Assembly: GCA_029222685.1 (NCBI GenBank)
Contig: JARHVB010000008.1
Span: 310,001-374,000, forward strand
Reading direction: 5' to 3'
From: Terripilifer ovatus
GTDB lineage: Bacteria; Pseudomonadota; Alphaproteobacteria; Rhizobiales; Beijerinckiaceae
DNA length: 64,000 nucleotides
The notes below the pieces were generated by a model, which saw only the letters and a list, made by a program, of their open reading frames with translations, did no database searches and was not told the origin of the DNA. The stretch's first letter is position 1; every line of letters starts with the position of its first letter. A program made the position numbers and the translations under genes. Shown here one piece after another: positions 33,684 to 42,752 of this stretch.

Positions 33684-34373
33684 TCAAGCCACCTTGCGCG
33701 TCAGCTTTGCCAGATGCGCGATAACGTCGTCCGCATGCATCACATCGGCATATTTGTGATGCAGGTCGAACAGATTGACCTTGTGGCTAAGCATCGAGCG
33801 GTCATAAGTGCATTCCTCGACCAGCGTATTGTGAAAGCCGTAGGAATAGGCATCGACAGTGGTGGCGCGCACGCAGCCCGATGTGCTCTCGCCCAGCAGG
33901 ATCAGGCTTTCGACCCCAAGCCGGTGCAGATGGGCGATCAGCGGCGTGCCGAAGAAGACCGATGCACGCTCCTTGTAGATAACGAGCTCACCCGGCAGCG
34001 GCGCCACTTCATCCTTGATGGCATAAAGGTCTTCGGTCTCGGAATTCTTGCGGCGGTTGGTCGATGCCACGCCTGCTGTGTCTGCATGGCGCGTCGAATA
34101 GATCACCGGAATGCCGGCTGCGCGCGCCGCCGCGAGCAGGCGCTGCGTCGGCTCGACAGCCCGCCAGGCGTTCTCGCCGCAAGACCCCGCATATTCGCGA
34201 TTGACCTCGCGCACCGGCCGGTTCCCGCCGAGGTAGGCCTTGTTGTAAAGATCGATCGCAAGAATGGCCGGCCGCGCGCCCACATAGGTTTCGCGGTGAT
34301 AGGCCTCGTAGATCTCGCGGATTTCGTCGTCGATCACATCATTCCAGCAATGATCGTTGAAATCCGGGGCCAT
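33684..34373 (-). CDS. Isochorismatase-family cysteine hydrolase
   Basis: The 229-residue protein has the catalytic triad of the family: Asp41 in ILAIDLYN, Lys134 in VIYKERASVFFGT and Cys167 in GESTSGCVRAT. An N-terminal extension of about 35 residues and the sequence CVRATTVDAYSYGF resemble N-carbamoylsarcosine amidase. It probably hydrolyses a small amide or carbamoyl compound. It lies 44 bases after the dienelactone hydrolase gene. Confidence 0.85.
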   Translation of the reverse strand: MAPDFNDHCWNDVIDDEIREIYEAYHRETYVGARPAILAIDLYNKAYLGGNRPVREVNREYAGSCGENAWRAVEPTQRLLAAARAAGIPVIYSTRHADTAGVASTNRRKNSETEDLYAIKDEVAPLPGELVIYKERASVFFGTPLIAHLHRLGVESLILLGESTSGCVRATTVDAYSYGFHNTLVEECTYDRSMLSHKVNLFDLHHKYADVMHADDVIAHLAKLTRKVA

Positions 34374-34417
34374 TTTCTGCTCCTGTCGCGAGTGCCTGCA
34401 GTGGTGATTAAGCCAGT

Positions 34418-35221
34418 CTATTCCAGCCGCAGGTTGTTGGAAAAGTCATATTTGACGGAAGAATTTGCACCATAGCGCTGAATGATGCGGTTGCGATCGA
34501 AAGCCGGGTCGAGCACCTGCGCCAGAAATGCCCGCTGGATGGCCCATCCGGCTTCGGCCTGTTCGCGGCGATAGCGCCCTGGCATGGTGTCATTGAGCCA
34601 ACCGTGCGGCGCATCGGGCATGACCTCGATGGTGAAACTCTTGTTCGCCGCCTCCAGCGTGTTGCGCAGCCGCCGCACATGATCGAGCGAGATGATATGG
34701 TCCGCCTCGCCGAAAAGGCCCAACACCGGACAGTCGATGTTGCTTATGATCTCTTCGAGCCCTACCGGAAATTTGGCATTCACCTGCCATTCCCGGTCCT
34801 GTGCCGCGCCATACCAGCAAAGCGCAGCCGAGACGGCACGATGCGCTGCAAGCACCAGCGGGTGCCGCGCCGTCTGGCACACGCCCATCGCCACAAGCCG
34901 CGACGGATCGGCCTGCGGCACCTGCGCCACAGCCTCGATTGCCGCATCGAAATATTCGAGCGCTTCGGGATCGGTCATGTCGTATCCGGCATCGCCGCGA
35001 TGGAGGGCTGCCTGATCGGGATGTTTATGAAAAAAATCCGGCGCGATGCAGACGAACCCTTCGCGCGCATGACGCTGCGCCAGATCCAGCGTGTGCTGCA
35101 CCAGGCCATAGCGTTCATGCATCTGGATCATCACAGGCGCTTTGACGGCATCCTCCGGCATGGCCAGAAATGCCGGCAGATCACCGGAACACGTGATGCG
35201 CTTGGTAATGATTTCGATCAT
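34418..35221 (-). CDS. Dienelactone hydrolase family protein
   Basis: The 267-residue alpha/beta hydrolase has a Cys nucleophile, Cys115 in MGVCQTARH, Asp174 in FGEAD and His206 in APHGWLN. The usual GxCxGG after the nucleophile is changed to GVCQTA, so the oxyanion site differs from canonical dienelactone hydrolase. VMIQMHERYGL contains the conserved Glu region. Its ATG 35221 is 15 bases after the APH-like gene. Confidence 0.82.
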   Translation of the reverse strand: MIEIITKRITCSGDLPAFLAMPEDAVKAPVMIQMHERYGLVQHTLDLAQRHAREGFVCIAPDFFHKHPDQAALHRGDAGYDMTDPEALEYFDAAIEAVAQVPQADPSRLVAMGVCQTARHPLVLAAHRAVSAALCWYGAAQDREWQVNAKFPVGLEEIISNIDCPVLGLFGEADHIISLDHVRRLRNTLEAANKSFTIEVMPDAPHGWLNDTMPGRYRREQAEAGWAIQRAFLAQVLDPAFDRNRIIQRYGANSSVKYDFSNNLRLE

Positions 35222-35236
35222 AGTCTTTCCTGACTT

Positions 35237-36250
35237 CTAGCTCTCACGCGCCAGCATTGCCGCCCGGCGGGCGAAATTCAACGCCAGATGCGCGACCTCG
35301 GCGGCGTTTCCTCCGGCCGCATTTCCAGCTTTGACGCGCGCGGCTATACCTTCGAAAATCACAGCAAAACGAAACAAGGCGAATGCCATGTGAAACGGCC
35401 TGAAAGCGAGCGGCCGCCCAACCACCTCGACATAATCTTCGATGAACGCCTGCTGCTTCGGCAGGCCGAGCACCGCCAGATCCTCACCCAATATGCCGCC
35501 ATATTCGTCGGCAGCGCTGTGCCAGATCATGCAGAAATGCGCCACATCGGCGGCCGGATCGCCGAGCGTCGACAATTCCCAGTCGAGCACCGCGATGACT
35601 CTCGGCTCGCTTGGGTGAAACATCAGATTGCCGATGCGGAAATCGCCATGGACGATGGTCGCAGGCCCGGCAATGGCCAGATGCCGCGGCAGCCAGTCGA
35701 GCAGGAAATCGACATCGGCAATCTCCCGCGTTTTCGACATCTGCCATTGCTTCGACCAGCGCGCCACTTGCCGCTCGTAAAAGCCATCGGGCCGACCGAA
35801 TCCCTCGAGACCGGCGCGTGCCCAGTCGACCTTGTGCAGCAGCGCCAGGGTCTGCGCGGCGGAGCGATACATCTGCCGGCGCTCGTCCCGCGGCGCATCC
35901 GGCAGGCGGCAGTCGTGAAACACGCGCCCGTCAAGCCGTTCCATCACATAGAACGGCGTGCCGATGACCTTGGCGTCGGCACAGAAATGCAGCATCCGCG
36001 GCACCGGCACATCGCTCACCGCCAGGGCCTGCTGGATGCGAAATTCGCGATCGACCGCATGGGCGGAGGGCAATAGCGGCCCCGGCGGCTGCTTGCGCAG
36101 AACCAGGCTCGATTCGGCGCCCGTCACGAAAAACGTCGGATTGGATTGGCCGCCGGCAATGCGCTGCAGTGTCAAAGGCCCGCGAAACGCAATCGCCGTT
36201 TCGAGATAAGCCGCAAGATCCTCGATGTTGAACTCGATCTCTCCCGGCAA
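35237..36250 (-). CDS. APH-like phosphotransferase (ACAD10/11-type kinase family)
   Basis: The 337-residue protein is an aminoglycoside-phosphotransferase-fold kinase. It has the catalytic loop [15 protein letters not shown] and the DFG-like segment [17 protein letters not shown], both as in the bacterial relatives of ACAD10/11, and an N-terminal [10 protein letters not shown] nucleotide-binding loop. Such proteins phosphorylate hydroxyacyl-CoA or small alcohols. The start is a TTG at 36250, 8 bases after GGGAG; no ATG is available before the conserved N-terminus. Confidence 0.8.
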   Translation of the reverse strand: MPGEIEFNIEDLAAYLETAIAFRGPLTLQRIAGGQSNPTFFVTGAESSLVLRKQPPGPLLPSAHAVDREFRIQQALAVSDVPVPRMLHFCADAKVIGTPFYVMERLDGRVFHDCRLPDAPRDERRQMYRSAAQTLALLHKVDWARAGLEGFGRPDGFYERQVARWSKQWQMSKTREIADVDFLLDWLPRHLAIAGPATIVHGDFRIGNLMFHPSEPRVIAVLDWELSTLGDPAADVAHFCMIWHSAADEYGGILGEDLAVLGLPKQQAFIEDYVEVVGRPLAFRPFHMAFALFRFAVIFEGIAARVKAGNAAGGNAAEVAHLALNFARRAAMLARES

Positions 36251-36286
36251 ACCTTCACTCCCTTCGCGTAGCGGCCAAACCTCATC

Positions 36287-37270
36287 TTAATCGAAACGCA
36301 CGCCAGCTTCCTTCGCCGCATTGACGAGCCGGGTCGAAATTTCGACGGTCCTGGAGATGCGCTCCGCCACCTGCGCCGGACTGCCACCAAGGGCCACCTG
36401 CCCGCCATCCTCGATCCTGGCGCGAACCTCGGGAACTTGCAGCGCCGCAACGGCGGCGGCGTTCAGGCGATCTACGATCGCTGCCGGTGTCCCCGCAGGC
36501 GCCCACAGCGCGGCAAATGTCGGCACGGTGTCGAAACCGGGCAAGGCCTTCGTCAGGTCCGGCACGGGCGCCAGACCGGCCGCCATCTGGCCCGCGTCGA
36601 TCGCGATCGGCCGCACCCGTTTGGCGATGATCTGCGATTGGATCGTACCACTCGAGACGAACGCCATATCGAGTTCGTTGGCGATCAGCGCCTGCACGCC
36701 GGGCGCAAATCCCTTGTAGGGTACATGGGTCATCTTGATGCCTGCGGCGAGATTGAGCGTCTCCCCCAGCAGATGCGGGATCGAGCCATTGCCCGGCGAA
36801 CCAAAATTCAGCTTGCCCGGATTGCTCTTCGCATAATCGATGAACTGCTGCAGGTTCTGCACCGGCAGCGCATTGCGCACCACCATCACCATCGGCGAGA
36901 CGAAGACGTCGGTCACCGGCGTGAAATTCTTCCGCACGTCGAAGCGCGCATCAGGCGAGGTCAGCGGCCCCATCACGATGCTGCTGGTGACGTTGAACAG
37001 TAACGTATAGCCATCGGGCTTCGCGCGCATCACCTGTTCGGTGCCTAGATAGCCGTTGGCGCCAGGCTTGTTCTCGATGATGAGCGGCTTGCCGAGCTGC
37101 TTCTCCATATGCGGCTGCAGGAAACGGATGTAGCTGTCCACCGCACCCGGCGGCCAGGGCGCGAAGATCTGAATCGGCCGCGAGGGAAAGTCCTGGGCAG
37201 TGGCGGGCGCAAAGCCATGCACTGCGAAAGCCAGAACGCCCGTTAGAATTGTCGCGGCCAGACGCTTCAT
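36287..37270 (-). CDS. TctC-family substrate-binding protein
   Basis: It has a Sec signal peptide (residues 1-25, ending PATAQ) and the Bug fold: FPSRPIQIFAPWPPGAVDSYIRFLQ, then KPGANGYLGTEQV and FNVTSSIV. The mature sequence is 30-40% like typical Bug receptors by eye, and it lacks membrane partners in the window. The ATG 37270 follows AGGGAGG; an upstream frame to 37348 is not used. It is the second orphan TctC protein here (the other is at 14215). The ligand is unknown. Confidence 0.85.
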   Translation of the reverse strand: MKRLAATILTGVLAFAVHGFAPATAQDFPSRPIQIFAPWPPGAVDSYIRFLQPHMEKQLGKPLIIENKPGANGYLGTEQVMRAKPDGYTLLFNVTSSIVMGPLTSPDARFDVRKNFTPVTDVFVSPMVMVVRNALPVQNLQQFIDYAKSNPGKLNFGSPGNGSIPHLLGETLNLAAGIKMTHVPYKGFAPGVQALIANELDMAFVSSGTIQSQIIAKRVRPIAIDAGQMAAGLAPVPDLTKALPGFDTVPTFAALWAPAGTPAAIVDRLNAAAVAALQVPEVRARIEDGGQVALGGSPAQVAERISRTVEISTRLVNAAKEAGVRFD

Positions 37271-37375
37271 GTTGACCCCTCCCTCCGCAGCGACTTGGCG
37301 TCGCTTCGTTTCCGCCGGGATCAGACCATCGCCGGCAGCGGCTGACAAGTGCTGCCGCCGCCGACAAGAGATCCG

Positions 37376-38107
37376 TTAGAACTTGCCGCCGAAAGCGTCC
37401 TCGATGAAAGCATGGGCCAGGTTGTAGCCATGCCGCATCGCCGGCTCGTTATATTGCGAGACGCCTGGCCGGTTCGCGGCAGCATCGGTGAAACTGTGGC
37501 AGACGCCGCCGAACGTCAGCATGTTCCAGCATGCACCCGCGGCCGTCATTTCCTCTTCAAGCGCATCTCGATCGGATTTCGGCGCAATCGGATCCGTCGC
37601 GCCATGGACCACAAGCACGATCGCTTTCACATCGCCCTGTTTGGCCGGCATCGGCGTCTTCAGATTGCCATGGAAGCTGACCACACCGGCAACATCCGCG
37701 CCGGAACGCGCCAGATCGAGCACATTGGCGCCACCGAAACAGTAGCCGAAGGCCGCACGGCGCTTGATGTCGCCGATGCCGCGCTTCTGCGCTTCCAGCG
37801 TCATCGCATCAAGGCCGGCGACAATGCGCTTGCGGGTTTCCATCGCGTCCGCGCTCAGCGGCGCCAGAAACTCCATCGGCACTTCCTTCCCGGTCGGACG
37901 CTTTCCTTCGCCATACATATCGGCCAGCATCACCACGTAACGGTCGCCGGCGAGCATCTTTGCCGTCTCGATGGCTCGCGGCGTGATCCCCGCCCAGTTC
38001 GGCGCAACCAGCAACAGCGGACGTGGCCCCTTGACGCTGTCGTCGTAGATCAACTGTCCACGGCAATCGAGACCGGAAACCGAATAGGCGACGCTTTCAA
38101 CCTTCAT
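37376..38107 (-). CDS. Dienelactone hydrolase family protein
   Basis: The 243-residue alpha/beta hydrolase keeps the full dienelactone hydrolase triad: Cys123 in GYCFGG, Asp172 in GATDPIAP and His204 in CHSF. It is more canonical than the paralog at 34418. It likely opens a lactone or ester in an aromatic catabolic route. It sits 105 bases upstream of the TctC gene, on the same strand, so they may be co-transcribed. Confidence 0.87.
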   Translation of the reverse strand: MKVESVAYSVSGLDCRGQLIYDDSVKGPRPLLLVAPNWAGITPRAIETAKMLAGDRYVVMLADMYGEGKRPTGKEVPMEFLAPLSADAMETRKRIVAGLDAMTLEAQKRGIGDIKRRAAFGYCFGGANVLDLARSGADVAGVVSFHGNLKTPMPAKQGDVKAIVLVVHGATDPIAPKSDRDALEEEMTAAGACWNMLTFGGVCHSFTDAAANRPGVSQYNEPAMRHGYNLAHAFIEDAFGGKF

Positions 38108-38169
38108 ATGGGCCCTCCCGAATTGTCATTGCCGCACCTTCCGTGGCGCAGCTCTGCATATTAATCAAA

Positions 38170-40293
38170 TTATAAATTAGCCAGTATCACGCTTTCAAGA
38201 GCGTCCAGGCGGGCATCCGGATTGTCGCTTGGAAAATAACAAAGAGCCAGCAGACCGAAAAACATTCTCCGATTCGGCTGGGCATGCTTGAAATCGCGGT
38301 CCTCCCTCTCGAGGCGCAGGCTGATCGCACCTTTCGCATCGGTCCTGGCCTGCACTTTCACCCAGACATCCCGGCCGAGCTTCACATCGATGCAGACATT
38401 TCCACCACCATGGCGATCATGCACCACAATCGACCCCTCGTTCCTTGGTGGAGAAATCCGCACACACAACAGTATGGAAACCTGACACTCTTCCGGCAGG
38501 TCGGTGGCAAATGAAACAAAGGCCTCGGGCCGAGCCGCCCAACAGCCCCAATCATCATTGGCGTACCAACCCTCCTTCAGAGCGAACTGAGGCGTGGTTT
38601 GACGCCTCAGGTCGGCTGGCGTCAGATCGCGAACGTCGCTACTGAATTTAAGGACACGGGCAGACGGAATCAGGATATCCGCCGATCGCTTTCGATCGGA
38701 AATCTGATCGGCGAGCGTATGGATTTTGTCGATCAGATTGCACGTCACGTCATCCCACGTTCGGGCGCGGAATTCGGTCCGGACACGCTCCGCCCAACTG
38801 GCCAGACCGGGCCGATCGAACACTGCCTGTTCGATAACGGACGTAGCTTCGTCAGGCTGGCGCGGATCGAAATAACGAACGAGCGAACCGCCGACCTCGG
38901 GAATTGAAGTGGAATTGGAGGCGATGCATGGAGCACCAAAGAACAGGCTTTCGCCGACGGGAAGACCCCAACCTTCAGCAAAACTTGGAAATACTGTAAA
39001 GAGACAATGCTTGTAAAGGTGAACGAGTTCATCGTCGCCAACGTTGCCAAGGACGACGATCTTGCCGTCGACATTGTTCGAGGCTTTCAGGCCATTGCGA
39101 AATTCGTCGGTTCGCCATCCCCATTTGCCGGCGAGTACCAAGGCGGGAATTCTGCCGGCATATTTCTTGTTCAATCTTTGCCATATCTTAAGAAGAAGAA
39201 TGTGATTTTTGCGCTTCTCGATCGTTCCGACACACAAGACAAACTCCGTCGGCAGTGTTCGCCGGGAGGTTTCATCTGGATCATCTCTCTTCGAACAGAC
39301 GATGTCATGGGCGAGCGGAACCGGCGCCATAGGAACATCGTCGCGGGATAGCGACAGCAACACCTTCCGCAGTTCATTTTCCACGAAAACCGAATTGGTG
39401 CAGGCGAAGTCGAGGATCGCCAGAACATCCCTAAGCTTGCTCATGAAATCCCGCCGCGTCGTCGCCGTGACAAACTCCTCATGCGTGAACGGGATGAGGT
39501 CATGGAAATAGACGCCCAGGCGCACCCCGGCCACGCGCAGCGTGTTCAACAGCGGCAGATATCCGCCACCGATCCAGAAAGCGCCAAGTACCATGACGAT
39601 ATCGTTCTTGCGGCACGTCACCGGCCGTCCACCCCAGGCGATCGCATCCAGCAACTTCTTGAGCGCCGGCTCGGAAACCGGCGCGGCAGCCAGAAAATCG
39701 ATCAGTTCGCAGATGTCGCCGCTGAACGCCTGGCGCAACTCCTTGCGTGCATCGTCATAGAAAATATACTCGAACTTGTGCCCTATGCCGCGTTCGATGA
39801 GCGATGTGAACACCCCCGTCTGCAAGCGCTGCATGCCGGTAATGCGGACATTCTGGCGCAGATAGACAAGCAGATCGGTCAAATCGAAAAAGATCCGCGG
39901 CTGCGGCGACGCCATTTCGCCACCTGACAATCCCGCCCGTGCGAGGTTCGATTTTGCGCTCAGTATTTTACCATCGCGCAGTTGCAGCGCCCCGAGACGC
40001 GATAACGCATCGGCGTCGCGTTCATCGAGCCCCACGGCCCTGCGATAGCAGAACGCGGCTTCTTCGAAGCGCCCGAGGTTTTCCGAACTGATGCCGGCAT
40101 TGCGCCAGATACGATGGTCCTGCGTATTGGCAAGCAGATCGGTTTGATAGGCCTTGCGCGCCTTGCGCCATCTGCCGGCAGCAAAATAGGCGTCACCCTT
40201 CGCGGGATCGACTCCGGCAAGCCTCGCCAGCAGCGCTCTACCGCGCTGAGCAAGTTTCTGCATGACAGGGACGTCTGGAACCGAAACGCTCAT
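38170..40293 (-). CDS. Large glycosyltransferase: TPR + GT4 + C-terminal beta-sandwich
   Basis: The 707-residue protein has three parts. Residues 30-120 look like TPR helices (YFAAGRWRKARKAY, AFCYRRAVGLDERDADALSRLG). Residues 131-530 are a GT4 transferase with the RITGMQR motif (150-156), GTIEKRKNH (356-364) and the acidic loop FAEGWGLPVGESL (438-450). Residues 550-707 are a predicted beta-sandwich with the motif GWYANDDWGCW (575-585). The paralog at 40348 has the same parts. It probably builds a repeating unit or a homopolymer on a surface polysaccharide; the final domain could bind the growing chain. The donor is likely GDP-mannose or GDP-D-rhamnose by context. Confidence 0.82.
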   Translation of the reverse strand: MSVSVPDVPVMQKLAQRGRALLARLAGVDPAKGDAYFAAGRWRKARKAYQTDLLANTQDHRIWRNAGISSENLGRFEEAAFCYRRAVGLDERDADALSRLGALQLRDGKILSAKSNLARAGLSGGEMASPQPRIFFDLTDLLVYLRQNVRITGMQRLQTGVFTSLIERGIGHKFEYIFYDDARKELRQAFSGDICELIDFLAAAPVSEPALKKLLDAIAWGGRPVTCRKNDIVMVLGAFWIGGGYLPLLNTLRVAGVRLGVYFHDLIPFTHEEFVTATTRRDFMSKLRDVLAILDFACTNSVFVENELRKVLLSLSRDDVPMAPVPLAHDIVCSKRDDPDETSRRTLPTEFVLCVGTIEKRKNHILLLKIWQRLNKKYAGRIPALVLAGKWGWRTDEFRNGLKASNNVDGKIVVLGNVGDDELVHLYKHCLFTVFPSFAEGWGLPVGESLFFGAPCIASNSTSIPEVGGSLVRYFDPRQPDEATSVIEQAVFDRPGLASWAERVRTEFRARTWDDVTCNLIDKIHTLADQISDRKRSADILIPSARVLKFSSDVRDLTPADLRRQTTPQFALKEGWYANDDWGCWAARPEAFVSFATDLPEECQVSILLCVRISPPRNEGSIVVHDRHGGGNVCIDVKLGRDVWVKVQARTDAKGAISLRLEREDRDFKHAQPNRRMFFGLLALCYFPSDNPDARLDALESVILANL

Positions 40294-40347
40294 CTGGCCT
40301 CAACTGTCAGCAAGGCAAATGTTGGCATGTCAATCAGCCGACATGGA

Positions 40348-42534
40348 TCAAACGATCGCCTCAAGGCTCGTCGCCCCAATTTGATCGCGCAATGCTGGCA
40401 ATTGCTCGGTCGCCGTATAGACGATAGCCGATATTCCCACAAAGAGTGCGCGATTAGGCTCGACCTGGCGATAGCCCGCGTCCACGCGTTCGATCTGCAG
40501 TTCGACTTTTCCTTCAGCACTAACTTGCGTTTGCAGAGCAATCCAGGCTGACTTCGCTGTATCGATCCTGGCGGTCGTCTCCCGCCTGCTTGCGATGTCC
40601 CGCAGAGCGACGGTCCCCATTTTCAATGGCGGAGCCGGCCGTACCAGGACGAGAATGGAGATTTCGGTTCCCGCCGCAAAATCCGTTTTGAACTCGACAT
40701 TCGCGACCGGGCGCGACGACCAGCATCCCCAATCTTCTGCGCCATGCCATCCCGAGCGCAACGCAAATCTGTTTGCTCGTTGTTCCCAGCCTGCCAGCGT
40801 GGCCCCAACAGCCGCCTCGGCCGGAACCGGAACCGAGCCGAAGTGATAGACCTTGCCGGGCGCGAGGAGCACATTCAGCAATCTGTCTCTGTCGCGAACG
40901 GCAGCGGCCGAACGCTGCACCGTGTCGAGCAGGACGTCGGTCACTTCATCCCAGGTTCGCGGCTTGAACTCGCGCACGACCTGCGCAGTCCATGCCGCAA
41001 GATCTTCCCGATCCATCAACGGTTTTTCGATGATCCTTAAGGCACCGGCGCAATCTTGCGGATCGATATAGCGCACGAGCGGACCGCCAACTTCCGGCAA
41101 CGAACTGGCATTGGACGCGATGCAAGGCTTGCCGCAAGCCAGGCTTTCGCCGACCGGCAAACCCCATCCCTCGACGAAGCTTGGAAACACCGTAAACAGG
41201 CAATGCCGGTAAAGATAATCCACCTTCGCATCGGACAGATTGCCGAGGACGAGGATTTTGCCGGACAAAAACTTCATGTCCTCGATCTTCTGCCGAAAGG
41301 CCTCGATCCCCCACCCCCATTTCCCGACAAGGACAAGAACCGGAGTCCGATCGCCATATCGGGCGTAAAGCTGCGTCCAGACATCCAGCAGCAGCATATG
41401 GTTCTTGCGCGCCTCAAGCGTGCAAACGCAGAGAACGAATTCCTGCGGCAGTTGACCGATAAATTCCGGTTCGATCTTGCCGTCGCCACTTTCCGGCGGA
41501 TCATGCGCCAGCAACACCGGCGAAACCGGAATCGATTTACCGAATTGACCGTTCAGAACCGCGCGCACTTCGCGGGCGACGAAATCAGAAATAGTGAAAA
41601 TGAAGTCCGCACCAATCAGTATATCGGCGAACCGGCCCAGCACGAGCTGCAAGGCACTCGTGGGAACGAACTGCGGATGCGTCACCGGAATGAGATCATA
41701 GATATAGACGCCAACGACAATTCCCCGGCTCTTCAGATCGATCAACGTCTGGACGTAGTCTATTCCAATCCAGAACGCGCCCAGAATGAGAAAGATGTCA
41801 TCCTTCTGAAGACTTATGGGCTTCGATTCGCGTTCAATAACTGTGAGAGGAAGCTTGTAGGTTTCGACGCTGGCATTGGCGCGGCCGGTGGCGTCGATCA
41901 AAGCTGCCAATTGCTCGTCGTCGATGCGATAGATCTGGCTCTGCCCGTCCCGGCAGAAAACGAATGTCATATCGTCGCGACGGAATGACCTGAACCAATC
42001 TGCAATAACACACAGCTCCACGCGCTGGATGCCGGTCGCGCGCACGTTTTCGCGCAGATAGGCGAGGAGATCGGAAATATCGCAATATATCCTGGCGGCC
42101 GGGTGCCTACTATTCGGAAGCTTGTCGAGAAAGCGCGATCCCGTTCGCCGGATATCCTCCGCATCCAGGACGAAACTCGAATCGGCCAGAAGCGCCCGCC
42201 GATATTGCGCAAGCGCGCGGAACGGCTGTCCGGACTCATCAAGGAGGCGCGCCAGGGCGACATGCGACGTGGCAGCCCCAGGATCAATCGCGATGGATTT
42301 CCGCAAGCTTGCTTCCGCGTCGACAATGGCGTTGCCGGCCTGCTGCATCAGGCCCAGTTGCAGCCATGCTACGGAATCGCGGGGCTTGAGAGTCAAATGC
42401 AGAACAAGGGCCTGGGCAGCTCGACCATATTGGCCGGCAAGACGATATGTCTCGGCTTCCGCTAAAAAGTCCCTTTTCGTACCGATGCCGGCGCGAAGCA
42501 ACACATGTCGCCAGACATCATATAAATCCACCAT
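40348..42534 (-). CDS. Large glycosyltransferase: TPR + GT4 + C-terminal beta-sandwich (paralog)
   Basis: This 728-residue protein has the same architecture as its neighbour at 38170: TPR-like helices (20-125), a GT4 domain with RATGIQR (165-171), CTLEARKNH (371-379, Cys in place of the first Gly) and FVEGWGLPVGESL (453-465), then the domain with GWHGAEDWGCW (595-605). The two share motifs along their whole length and are clear duplicates. The Gly to Cys change in the donor-binding loop may alter specificity. Spacing to the downstream paralog is 54 bases. ATG 42534 has only a weak GGGG leader. Confidence 0.82.
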   Translation of the reverse strand: MVDLYDVWRHVLLRAGIGTKRDFLAEAETYRLAGQYGRAAQALVLHLTLKPRDSVAWLQLGLMQQAGNAIVDAEASLRKSIAIDPGAATSHVALARLLDESGQPFRALAQYRRALLADSSFVLDAEDIRRTGSRFLDKLPNSRHPAARIYCDISDLLAYLRENVRATGIQRVELCVIADWFRSFRRDDMTFVFCRDGQSQIYRIDDEQLAALIDATGRANASVETYKLPLTVIERESKPISLQKDDIFLILGAFWIGIDYVQTLIDLKSRGIVVGVYIYDLIPVTHPQFVPTSALQLVLGRFADILIGADFIFTISDFVAREVRAVLNGQFGKSIPVSPVLLAHDPPESGDGKIEPEFIGQLPQEFVLCVCTLEARKNHMLLLDVWTQLYARYGDRTPVLVLVGKWGWGIEAFRQKIEDMKFLSGKILVLGNLSDAKVDYLYRHCLFTVFPSFVEGWGLPVGESLACGKPCIASNASSLPEVGGPLVRYIDPQDCAGALRIIEKPLMDREDLAAWTAQVVREFKPRTWDEVTDVLLDTVQRSAAAVRDRDRLLNVLLAPGKVYHFGSVPVPAEAAVGATLAGWEQRANRFALRSGWHGAEDWGCWSSRPVANVEFKTDFAAGTEISILVLVRPAPPLKMGTVALRDIASRRETTARIDTAKSAWIALQTQVSAEGKVELQIERVDAGYRQVEPNRALFVGISAIVYTATEQLPALRDQIGATSLEAIV

Positions 42535-42752
42535 TCAACAACCCCGCAGTCATTCCAAGTAGTCGCGGTAATGTAAGGCCACAGCCTTTCGAAGACACAC
42601 GAAGAAATAGACAAAAACTCTATACAGGTCCACCTGAAGCGCGCTTTGACGGCAAGCTGCCACAGTTCGCAAATATCCTGCCTCAGGCTCGTGCCGCAAC
42701 ATTATGGCTGCATCGGATCAAGTCGTGAGGAACAAGGTAGGTAGCGCGCGAA

